Source of the DNA: Anaerolineales bacterium
Lineage (GTDB): Bacteria; Chloroflexota; Anaerolineae; Anaerolineales; Villigracilaceae
NCBI GenBank assembly: GCA_016789025.1
Contig: JAEURC010000030.1
Location: forward strand, 1 to 64,000
Reading direction: 5' to 3'
Length of the DNA stretch: 64,000 nucleotides
The notes under the pieces were generated by a model, which worked only from the letters and a program-made list of their open reading frames with translations, was not told the DNA's origin and did no database searches. The first letter of the stretch is position 1, and each line of letters starts with the position of its first letter. Positions 50,067 to 57,099 of the stretch are shown here, piece by piece. A program made the translations under genes and the position numbers.

Positions 50067-51815
50067 GTGAATCATCGAACTCGTACAGTTCTTGCAATTA
50101 CCGCAATAGTCGCCGTTTTACTCACATCCTGCACCTCCTCATCAAGCGAATCCACGCCCACGCCGCCGGGCGCGGTTGTGCCGCGCGCCACGATCAACCC
50201 CCAGCAATATCCCCTCCCCGCGCTCGAAGCGCAAGCGACGCTCGTGCAAAATGTATTGCAACAACCGCTCCCCGTCCTTTTGTTGATCGGCTTGGATGCG
50301 CCGCGCGCGCAAGCGCAAGAGATCGCCGTGACCGACTCGCGCTTTCAAGGCGACCTGTGGGACGCGTCCACTGGCGCGGCGCTGAGAAACGAGATCTTCG
50401 GCGTCTATCCCATGCGCGAAAGCGACATCACCGACGCCACCGCGCAATGTCAGCAATCAACCTGCTATCGCGTGGAAATGTATAACTACGCCAAGAACCT
50501 CACCACCGTCGGCTTCGTGAGCGTCACAGACAAAACACTATTAGCCGTGACAAAAATGGCGGACACACAACCCGACGCCCCACAATATCTCGTTGACCTC
50601 GCTGTGCAGATCGCAAGCGAATCGCCCGAGGTCATCGCCGCGTTGGGATATAAACCAAATGGCGACGACGCCCGCATGACAAACACCAAGACCGCGCTCA
50701 ACCTCACGCGCTGTCAACGCTCGCGGCATCTCTGCCTCGCGCCAACCTTTGTAGACGGCGACCGCGCGCTATGGGCTATCGTAGACCTCACCGACGGCGT
50801 GCTAGTCGGAGTCCGCTGGACGGATGTCGGCACCTACGGACCCGCCGTCACACAACGCAGTTTACAAGACGACATCGTCACGCAGTTATATTGCGACAAA
50901 GCCACCGCGCTCGAACGCGGCGATTGGCGCATGAATTTCATCCTCACCAGTTCAGACGGTTTGCGAATCTCCGACGTGCAATACAAAAGCCGCGCCATCC
51001 TCGAAAGTGCAAAACTTGTGGACTGGCACGTGAGCTACTCCACCACCGAAGCGTTCGGCTACAGCGACGCGGTCGGCTGTCCAATTTTTAGTCAAGCCGC
51101 GGTCGTCGCATTCCAGGGACCCACCGTCGAAGAGATCGTCGAAGATGGCGAGATTGTCGGCTTTCGTCTTCAACAGGAATTTTGGGGCGAGCAGTGGCCC
51201 CTGCCGTGTAGTTATTTTTACGTCCAACGCTTCGACTTCTACAACGACGGACGATTCCGCGTGGCGGCTGGAAACATCGGGCGCGGATGCGGGACGAACG
51301 GGACCTACCGACCCGTGCTTCGCCTCGCTCTCGCCGCGGAAAACTCTTTCGCCACATGGACCGACTCGGCCTGGCAGGCTTGGTCCACCGAGGGCTGGCA
51401 GGCACAGTCCGATTCCGAACCAACAGACGAGGGCTACCAATATCGCTTCGCCGATTCAAGCGGCGCAGGCTTTTACGTCGAACCCGGACGCGGACAATTC
51501 GCAGGCGAGCGCGGCGACAACGCCTTCATCTTCATCACCCTCGACCACCCCGACCGCGACGAAGGCGATTCGGACATGATCACCATCGGTCCATGTTGCA
51601 ACGTGAACTACGAACAAGGACCCGAACGATTCATTGATAACGAGCCCATCGAAAACGCGGAGTTGATCCTGTGGTATGTTCCGCAAGTGGAAAACGACGG
51701 CGCGCCCGGCGAACAATACTGCTGGGCAGAATCCGTGTTGGATCGCGGCGTGTACACGGCGAAAGAATATCCCTGTTACATGGGGCCCATGTTCGTGCCA
51801 ATTCAAAATCCATAA
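50067..51815 (+). CDS. Lipoprotein of unknown function
   Basis: A 582-residue lipoprotein with signal peptide and lipobox L-L-T-S-C (Cys about residue 22), Ser/Thr/Pro-rich stalk, then a soluble outer part. A Cys-rich stretch (C-Q-Q-S-T-C, C-Q-R-S-R-H-L-C) suggests disulfides. The C-terminal half has repeated E/D-x-x-Y-x-F patterns and resembles copper-amine-oxidase-like surface folds only vaguely, so no family is claimed. GTG start with CGGAGCG before it. It is followed by a dispersed hairpin and then another membrane-anchored protein. Confidence 0.65.
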   Translation: MNHRTRTVLAITAIVAVLLTSCTSSSSESTPTPPGAVVPRATINPQQYPLPALEAQATLVQNVLQQPLPVLLLIGLDAPRAQAQEIAVTDSRFQGDLWDASTGAALRNEIFGVYPMRESDITDATAQCQQSTCYRVEMYNYAKNLTTVGFVSVTDKTLLAVTKMADTQPDAPQYLVDLAVQIASESPEVIAALGYKPNGDDARMTNTKTALNLTRCQRSRHLCLAPTFVDGDRALWAIVDLTDGVLVGVRWTDVGTYGPAVTQRSLQDDIVTQLYCDKATALERGDWRMNFILTSSDGLRISDVQYKSRAILESAKLVDWHVSYSTTEAFGYSDAVGCPIFSQAAVVAFQGPTVEEIVEDGEIVGFRLQQEFWGEQWPLPCSYFYVQRFDFYNDGRFRVAAGNIGRGCGTNGTYRPVLRLALAAENSFATWTDSAWQAWSTEGWQAQSDSEPTDEGYQYRFADSSGAGFYVEPGRGQFAGERGDNAFIFITLDHPDRDEGDSDMITIGPCCNVNYEQGPERFIDNEPIENAELILWYVPQVENDGAPGEQYCWAESVLDRGVYTAKEYPCYMGPMFVPIQNP

Positions 51816-51830
51816 CTACGTTTACACTAT

Positions 51831-51907
51831 GTCATTCTGAGCGGAGCGAAGAATCTCGTATGCGCCGTAAGAGACCCTTCGGGACGCAAGGCGTCCCTCA
51901 GGGTGAC
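51831..51907. repeat. Dispersed hairpin repeat (GTCATTCTGAG type)
   Basis: Ends GTCATTCTGAG and CTCAGGGTGAC, with inner GAGACCCTTCGGG. Same type as 52928-53002. The two copies flank the gene at 51921-52919 in the same orientation. Confidence 0.85.
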
Positions 51908-51920
51908 ATCAATATAATCA

Positions 51921-52919
51921 ATGGCAAACAAGAAAAAACAACAAGCGAAACAAAAACGCGCAGACCGCCGCAAATGGCTGGGATGGGGAATCCTCTTCGC
52001 GCTGGTCGTCGGCGTCGTTGGATACATCGTCTACTCCGTCAACACCTCGGAGGAAAAACTTGCGCAAGGTTTTAGCGTCGGCGGCGTGACATATTGCCAG
52101 TCCACGCCCAAGTTTGCCAAAGACATGGGCTACGACGATTCCGCGATCATGAGCACGAACGAAACGCTGAAAGGCTTATTCATCTACGACCGTCCGCTTC
52201 AAGTGGGGCAGCCGCTTGCGCATGTGTACCAGCATCCCACGTGGGATGACGCGGGCTATCTCGGCGCTCCGGTCAACGACGCGGACGGGAACATCTACGT
52301 CGCGCCCGCGCCGCGAGTCAATCTGTACGACAATCCGCCCGACCAGCAAAACACGATCTATAAAGTGGACACGGACACCGGCGAACTGGCAGAATACATC
52401 CGCTTGCCATTTGCCGCGCCGATGCCGCCTGAAAATCCGTTCGGCATCATCGGGCTTGCGTACGATTGCGACACGAACAGTTTGTATGCCGCTTCGGTAT
52501 ATGGTTCGGGCAAAGATTCTGAAGCGGGGATCATTTATCAAGTTGATCTGGACACTGGCAAAGTCGAATCGCAATTAAAAAATATTGACGCCTTCGGGCT
52601 GGGCGTGTTCAACCGCATCGCGGGTAAACGCTTGTATTTTGGTCTGACGCGCAAATCGGAGGTCTGGTCGGTGGCGCTGGGGGACGATGGGGAGATTCGC
52701 GGCAAACCCCGCTTCGAATTCTCGATGGCGGGCTGGGGCGCGGACGGCGACGATAAAGCGCGGCGCATCGTCTTCCGCAAAGCCGATGAAATGTTCGTGC
52801 GCGGCTCGGCATTCAACTATAATTTGATCGCAGGCACTGAACGCATCCAAACCGATTATTTTCTGCGCTATGATCCCGCGCAAGATATTTGGTTGAGAGA
52901 AGATGATCCGCAACAGTAA
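51921..52919 (+). CDS. Membrane-anchored beta-propeller-like protein
   Basis: A 332-residue protein with a very basic N-terminus (K-K-K-Q-Q-A-K-Q-K-R), one membrane helix (about residues 23-43) and an outer domain with repeated blades: Y-K-V-D-T-D-T-G-E-L-A (about 143-153) and Y-Q-V-D-L-D-T-G-K-V-E (about 209-219), typical of six- or seven-bladed propellers. Substrate binding is unknown. No ribosome binding site; a TATAAT sits only 2 nt before the ATG, too close to serve this start. Flanked by two copies of a dispersed hairpin. Confidence 0.65.
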   Translation: MANKKKQQAKQKRADRRKWLGWGILFALVVGVVGYIVYSVNTSEEKLAQGFSVGGVTYCQSTPKFAKDMGYDDSAIMSTNETLKGLFIYDRPLQVGQPLAHVYQHPTWDDAGYLGAPVNDADGNIYVAPAPRVNLYDNPPDQQNTIYKVDTDTGELAEYIRLPFAAPMPPENPFGIIGLAYDCDTNSLYAASVYGSGKDSEAGIIYQVDLDTGKVESQLKNIDAFGLGVFNRIAGKRLYFGLTRKSEVWSVALGDDGEIRGKPRFEFSMAGWGADGDDKARRIVFRKADEMFVRGSAFNYNLIAGTERIQTDYFLRYDPAQDIWLREDDPQQ

Positions 52920-52927
52920 CACATCAT

Positions 52928-53002
52928 GTCATGCTGAGCGAAGCATCTCTGTCACGGCCGTCGAGACCCTTCGGTCGCTGGAAACCGCTCCCTCAGGGTG
53001 AC
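52928..53002. repeat. Dispersed hairpin repeat (GTCATGCTGAG type)
   Basis: Ends GTCATGCTGAGCG and CCTCAGGGTGAC, inner GAGACCCTTCGG; same type and orientation as 51831-51907. Confidence 0.85.
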
Positions 53003-53025
53003 ACAGAAATATAGGAGATGTTTCC

Positions 53026-53394
53026 ATGACCCCAATCCGCATGTCAACGATCGAAACCTCTGTCCGCGCCGTGATGGACTTCAACGACGCGTTCAATCGT
53101 CATGATGTGGCGGGCATGATGAAGTTGACAACCGACGATACCATCTTCGAGAACACCGATCCCTCGCCAGATGGGACGAAATATTCAGGCAAAGACGCGG
53201 TGACAAACTTTTGGGAGGGATTCTTCCGCGATGCGCCGAACGCGCACATTGACATCGAGGAGATCTTCGGCTTCGGCAACCGCTGTGTCATGCGCTGGAC
53301 GTACACCTGGGGCGACGGTCACGTCCGCGGGGTGGATGTGTTCAGATTGCGGGATGGGTTGATCTGTGAGAAGTTATCGTATGTGAAGGGGTGA
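53026..53394 (+). CDS. NTF2-like (SnoaL-type) protein
   Basis: A 122-residue cone-shaped-fold protein: V-M-D-F-N-D-A-F-N-R-H-D-V-A-G-M (about residues 16-31), T-D-D-T-I-F-E-N, G-K-D-A-V-T-N-F-W (about 56-64) and M-R-W-T-Y-T-W-G-D-G are the SnoaL/NTF2 pattern. Such proteins bind or isomerise small molecules; activity here is unknown. Ribosome binding site AGGAGATG upstream. Confidence 0.85.
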   Translation: MTPIRMSTIETSVRAVMDFNDAFNRHDVAGMMKLTTDDTIFENTDPSPDGTKYSGKDAVTNFWEGFFRDAPNAHIDIEEIFGFGNRCVMRWTYTWGDGHVRGVDVFRLRDGLICEKLSYVKG

Positions 53395-53421
53395 TATGAT
53401 CCTATTTGAAATACTGTCATC

Positions 53422-53709
53422 ATGAACATCGAATTCAGCGGCAAGATCATCTTCTGGCGCGGACCATCACCGTTCTATTTCGTCGCTGTCCCTGCAAAGC
53501 AGAGCCGCGAAATAAAAGCGATATCAAAACTGGCGACGTATGGCTGGGGAGTGATTCCGGTCCACGTGCAGATCGGAAAAACACAGTTCACGACATCATT
53601 GTTCCCCAAAGATGGCAAGTACCTTGTGCCGATCAAAGCGATCGTCCGCAAAGCGGAAAAGATCGACAAGCGTGATATGGTCAGTGTGAGGTTGGTCGTT
53701 CGGCTTTAG
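53422..53709 (+). CDS. DUF1905 domain protein
   Basis: A 95-residue beta-barrel-type protein matching DUF1905: F-S-G-K-I-I-F-W-R-G at the start, Y-G-W-G-V-I-P-V (about residues 46-53), F-P-K-D-G-K-Y-L-V-P-I-K-A (about 68-80) and a closing V-R-L-V-V strand. Function unknown. There is no ribosome binding site. It is 27 bp downstream of the NTF2-like gene. Confidence 0.8.
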   Translation: MNIEFSGKIIFWRGPSPFYFVAVPAKQSREIKAISKLATYGWGVIPVHVQIGKTQFTTSLFPKDGKYLVPIKAIVRKAEKIDKRDMVSVRLVVRL

Positions 53710-53739
53710 CCCCTCTCCCCTACGGACTGAACAAGTCAA

Positions 53740-54705
53740 CTATATCTTATTCACATACTTCTCCGCGAACAGCGCGGGCTGTCCGCCCGTGTGCCAGAAT
53801 AGCACAGTCTCCTCCCTCTTGAAATACCCCTTGCGGATGAGATCGATCATCCCCGCCGCCGCGCGCCCCGTGTAGACGGGATCGAGCAGAAGGCCTTCGT
53901 ACTTCGCAAACAGATTGACCGCTTCGCGCTCCGCTTCAGTTAGGACGCCGTAGCCTGCTTTGCAGTAGTCGGCATTTGCCAACACCTCAGCCGACTCGAA
54001 CCGAATCCGCTCCCCCAGCCTTTCGCTCGCCTCCAATGCAAGTTTGGACACGTGACTCTTCAGCCACTCTTCCGACTCGTCAATGCTGATTCCCAACACC
54101 TTGCCTTTGAAACCAAACACGCGCTGACCCAACACCAGCCCCGCGTGCGTCCCGCCTGAGGAGGTGCCGAAGACGATCCAATCGACATGTTTATTTTGAT
54201 TCGCCAACTCCTCCATCGCAAACGCATACCCCAACGCGCCCGTCGCGCTCGATCCGCCATACGGGACGAGATACGGCTTACGTCCATCCGCAGCGGCTTT
54301 ATCGAATGTCTCTTGCAAGACTCGGTCGCGTTCTTTGCGATCTGGGATTGCGATAACTTCCGCGCCGAATAGTTGATCGAGCATCAAATTTGCGGATGGC
54401 TTGTCGGGCATCTCTCCGTTCAACACGAGGATGCAATCGAATCCATACTTCGCCGCCGCCGCCGCTGTCTGACGACAATGATTCGACTGCAACGCGCCGC
54501 CAGAGATCAACGTCCGTGCGCCTTGCTCTTGTGCCTCCGCAACGAGAAACTCCAATTTGCGAGTCTTGTTGCCGCCGAAAGCGAGTCCCGTCTGGTCGTC
54601 GCGCTTGACGAGGATGCGCGGACCAGCCAGAAGGTCCGAAAGACGCGGGAGTTCTTCAATCGGTGTGGGTAAATGGGCGAAGTTTAAGCGAGGGATTGTG
54701 TGCAT
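53740..54705 (-). CDS. D-cysteine desulfhydrase / ACC-deaminase family PLP enzyme
   Basis: A 321-residue PLP-dependent enzyme. F-G-G-N-K-T-R-K-L-E-F (about residues 38-48) holds the Schiff-base Lys, and G-G-A-L-Q-S-N-H-C-R-Q-T (about 66-77) the substrate loop. These match D-cysteine desulfhydrase and ACC deaminase, which cannot be told apart by eye; desulfhydrase is more common. The start at 54705 (M-H-T-I-P) is chosen because AGGA lies before it; longer starts run into the repeat. Convergent with DUF1905. Confidence 0.85.
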   Translation of the reverse strand: MHTIPRLNFAHLPTPIEELPRLSDLLAGPRILVKRDDQTGLAFGGNKTRKLEFLVAEAQEQGARTLISGGALQSNHCRQTAAAAAKYGFDCILVLNGEMPDKPSANLMLDQLFGAEVIAIPDRKERDRVLQETFDKAAADGRKPYLVPYGGSSATGALGYAFAMEELANQNKHVDWIVFGTSSGGTHAGLVLGQRVFGFKGKVLGISIDESEEWLKSHVSKLALEASERLGERIRFESAEVLANADYCKAGYGVLTEAEREAVNLFAKYEGLLLDPVYTGRAAAGMIDLIRKGYFKREETVLFWHTGGQPALFAEKYVNKI

Positions 54706-54730
54706 ATTATTTCCTGTTTCATCCATATTC

Positions 54731-54861
54731 GGTGGTTGAGTAGCCGCGAAGCGGCGTATCGAAACCACCACGCCGTAAAGCAATATTTGTTACAAGAATT
54801 TTCTTGAGCCTCTGGTCTCGATACGTCCCGCGACGAGCATCGCGGGACTACTCGACCAGCG
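54731..54861. repeat. Composite dispersed repeat, copy 2
   Basis: GGTGGTTGAGTAG...CGTATCGAAACCACC, then CGCCGTAAAGCAATATTTGT and a CTCGATACGTCCCGCG...GACTACTCGACCAG arm. Related to 48636-48800. Confidence 0.75.
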
Positions 54862-54866
54862 AATTG

Positions 54867-56054
54867 TCACGCACCCAAACTTTGTTTCGTCTTCGACCTT
54901 CCGCGCGACCTCATCACATCCAACACGCGCGGCATGATGTCCGAATACATCCGATACCAAAATGGATTCGGCGCAAAGTCCCACGCACCCAGCGTGCGGA
55001 CAACCTTGCCGCCGAGTCCCTCTTTGAAGCGATAGACGCCCCACATCGAGTCGCTTTCATCGAACACATCGGGCGCGCCCCATAGATCGTAATCTGTGCA
55101 TCCACGCGCCTTCGCGCGCTTCATCGCTTCCCATTGCAAAAGATACGTCGGCATTTTTTCACGATGCGCGTCCCGCGACATGCCATAGACGTAATATGCC
55201 CGACCTGCGAAATAGAAAACAAAGATTGCGGCGACGGGTTGGTTGTTCACCTCTGCGATTAGAGGCTCGGTGTGGGGTAATTGGTAATTAGTAATTGGAG
55301 GCTGGAGACTAGAGACTGGAGACTGATTCTTCATGAACAATTCCCAAGCTGTTTTGTAATACGCTTCATCGCGAATCACAAAGCCATCGCGAACGCTTGT
55401 TTCAGCATACATCTTGTATAACATGGGCAAATCTTCTAGTTTGCCTACGCGCAGGGAAACGCCTTTCTTCTCAGCAAGGCGGATGTTGTAGCGCGTCTTC
55501 TGTTTCATCCGCGCGAGAAGTTCATCTTCAGTTGGATTCAAGTCAATGACAACCGTATTCTTGAACTGTATCTGATCCGACGCGTACTCCCATCCCCTCC
55601 GCTTCAACTCGGACGTGATGACTGCCCCGCTTTTCTCTTCGGCATCCTCGGCGCTTCGAGGGACTCCCGTTCCCAGCACCACATCAGGATCGCATTTCAA
55701 GAAGATCGCGCCTTGTTTCTTTGCAAAAGATTGCAAGTCGTTCAGCACGCGCGTTCGCAGGGATTCATTCGTCCAATCGAGCAACGGTCCCTTCGGCAAA
55801 TAAAGAATAGACAACCGCGCGGCGAATCCATTGCGGAGGATTTGGCGTTTGAGGATGAGGCAAGCCGCAACTGGTGAGTGGAAAGTAGAAAGTAGATTCG
55901 GGTCACTTTCTACTCTCCATTTTCCATCCGCATCCCACACCGCATACAGCGGACTCCATCCATACTTCGCCTTAACCTGTCCCCATTCGTAGGTTTGGAG
56001 GAAGTGTGGATTGGGTAACTTCGAGATGATGGAATTCCAGTTTTGACTTTCCAA
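54867..56054 (-). CDS. FemAB-like peptidyltransferase 1
   Basis: A 395-residue protein of the FemAB/FmhB family (double GNAT fold), which in characterised bacteria adds amino acids to lipid II peptides using aminoacyl-tRNA. Shared marks: Y-E-W-G-Q-V-K near the start, M-K-Q-K-T-R-Y-N-I-R-L-A-E-K-K-G-V (about residues 187-203) and the C-terminal Y-L-L-Q-W-E-A-M and Y-D-L-W-G-A-P. Two stretches (about 44-60 and 243-259) are encoded by heptamer arrays. It begins with TTG within a third array that also contains the stop of FemAB-like 2. Role here (peptidoglycan bridge or surface polymer) is open. Confidence 0.8.
   Translation of the reverse strand: MESQNWNSIISKLPNPHFLQTYEWGQVKAKYGWSPLYAVWDADGKWRVESDPNLLSTFHSPVAACLILKRQILRNGFAARLSILYLPKGPLLDWTNESLRTRVLNDLQSFAKKQGAIFLKCDPDVVLGTGVPRSAEDAEEKSGAVITSELKRRGWEYASDQIQFKNTVVIDLNPTEDELLARMKQKTRYNIRLAEKKGVSLRVGKLEDLPMLYKMYAETSVRDGFVIRDEAYYKTAWELFMKNQSPVSSLQPPITNYQLPHTEPLIAEVNNQPVAAIFVFYFAGRAYYVYGMSRDAHREKMPTYLLQWEAMKRAKARGCTDYDLWGAPDVFDESDSMWGVYRFKEGLGGKVVRTLGAWDFAPNPFWYRMYSDIMPRVLDVMRSRGRSKTKQSLGA
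55278..55326. repeat. Heptamer array inside FemAB-like 1 (C-terminal half)
   Basis: Seven in-phase 7-mers: TAATTGG, TAATTAG, TAATTGG, AGGCTGG, AGACTAG, AGACTGG, AGACTGA. Confidence 0.88.
55876..55924. repeat. Heptamer hairpin array inside FemAB-like 1 (N-terminal part)
   Basis: GAGTGGA, AAGTAGA, AAGTAGA, TTCGGGT, CACTTTC, TACTCTC, CATTTTC. The right arm is the inverted form of the left, and the loop keeps phase. Confidence 0.88.
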
Positions 56055-56070
56055 TTTCTATTCTCTATTT
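56043..56070. repeat. Heptamer array at the FemAB-like 1/2 junction
   Basis: TTGACTT, TCCAATT, TCTATTC, TCTATTT in phase. It covers the TTG start of FemAB-like 1 and the stop of FemAB-like 2. Confidence 0.7.
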
Positions 56071-57041
56071 CCAACGAACTTCAAATAAGCCCAATACAAA
56101 ATTGGATTGTACACTCGATCCATCGCCTGTGCCGCGCGCTTGAGTTCGCCTCCGAATCCGCGTTTGAAGCGATAGACACCCCACAAGCCATCGTACCGTG
56201 ATTCAAAATTGACTTCAAGAGTCGCTTCATCCTCGTCGGGAACTCCCCACAGGTCATATTCTTCACATCCGCGCGCTTTTGCCCATTTCATGGCTTCCCA
56301 TTGCAGGAGGTATGTGGGCATTCGGTTGCGTTCTTCATTGGTGGATGCGCCGTAGAGATAATACGCGCGGTTTCCGTTTCGGGCAACGAACAACGCGGCG
56401 AGAGGTTTGCCTTCGTATTCCGCGAGGAGGACTTCGCCGAGTCCCTGTGGACAAAGAAGTTCATACGCTCGTTTGTAATATTCCAGCGAGTGGACTCCGA
56501 ACCCATCGCGTCCGCCAGTGACGAGCATCATCTTGTGGAAGGATTCAATATCGTCCCATGCGCGGACGGTCACGCCTTTTTTCTCTGCCAGGCGGATGTT
56601 GTAGCGGGTCTTTTGTTTCATCCGCGCCAGAATCGTCTCTTCGTCATCTTTTATGTTGACGAGGATGGTGCGAGGAGGTTGGATGTTGTGGGGTGATATT
56701 GGTAATTGGTAATTAGTAATTGGTGTTCCGTCTTCCCATTGGTCAAGTTCAAGTTTCAAGAAAATCGCGCGATGCGTTCGGCAAACGGAATCAACTTCTT
56801 TCCAAAACTGTTCACTGCTCACTGATAACTGCTCGCTGATAACCGCTTTCGGAATATATCCAACCGTAAATCCCAACGGCAATTTGCGAAAGAGGATTTG
56901 CGCGCCAACATTTCCACTGATCACTCTCGCAGGCTCCCACCCAAACGCGGACTTCAATTCGCCCCACTCCCCTGTTTGCAGGAGATGGGCGTTGGGATGT
57001 TGGGAGAGGAATTGATTCCAGTCGGTGAGGGAAACGATCAT
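56058..57041 (-). CDS. FemAB-like peptidyltransferase 2
   Basis: A 327-residue FemAB-family paralogue of the next gene: T-G-E-W-G-E-L-K near the start, the same M-K-Q-K-T-R-Y-N-I-R-L-A-E-K-K-G-V (about residues 142-158), Y-L-L-Q-W-E-A-M-K-W and Y-D-L-W-G-V-P near the end. It would transfer an amino acid to a lipid-linked peptide or polymer. Residues about 65-78 (A-V-I-S-E-Q-L-S-V-S-S-E-Q) and 105-116 (T-P-I-T-N-Y-Q-L-P) come from heptamer arrays. It lies in the polysaccharide operon, 12 bp after the FlaA1/CapD-like gene. Confidence 0.8.
   Translation of the reverse strand: MIVSLTDWNQFLSQHPNAHLLQTGEWGELKSAFGWEPARVISGNVGAQILFRKLPLGFTVGYIPKAVISEQLSVSSEQFWKEVDSVCRTHRAIFLKLELDQWEDGTPITNYQLPISPHNIQPPRTILVNIKDDEETILARMKQKTRYNIRLAEKKGVTVRAWDDIESFHKMMLVTGGRDGFGVHSLEYYKRAYELLCPQGLGEVLLAEYEGKPLAALFVARNGNRAYYLYGASTNEERNRMPTYLLQWEAMKWAKARGCEEYDLWGVPDEDEATLEVNFESRYDGLWGVYRFKRGFGGELKRAAQAMDRVYNPILYWAYLKFVGNRE
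56694..56728. repeat. Heptamer array inside FemAB-like 2
   Basis: TGATATT, GGTAATT, GGTAATT, AGTAATT, GGTGTTC in phase, same family as 55278. Confidence 0.82.
56807..56848. repeat. Heptamer array inside FemAB-like 2
   Basis: ACTGTTC, ACTGCTC, ACTGATA, ACTGCTC, GCTGATA, ACCGCTT in phase; inverted relative to the CAGTNNN family at 11201. Confidence 0.85.
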
Positions 57042-57043
57042 GC

Positions 57044-57099
57044 GGGTTGAAGGTCAAAGGTCGAAGGTCAGCAAAGACTTTTGACCTTTGACTTTTGAC
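57044..57099. repeat. Heptamer hairpin array at the CapD-like/FemAB-like 2 junction
   Basis: GGGTTGA, AGGTCAA, AGGTCGA, AGGTCAG, then CAAAGAC, TTTTGAC, CTTTGAC, TTTTGAC. Inverted arms in one 7-nt phase. Contains the stop and last codons of the CapD-like gene. Same family as 14604-14652. Confidence 0.88.

Noticed and set aside
51913..51918. TATAAT as promoter for the gene starting at 51921
   Set aside because: It ends 2 nt before the ATG, so transcription would start inside the gene; probably chance in an A/T-rich junction.
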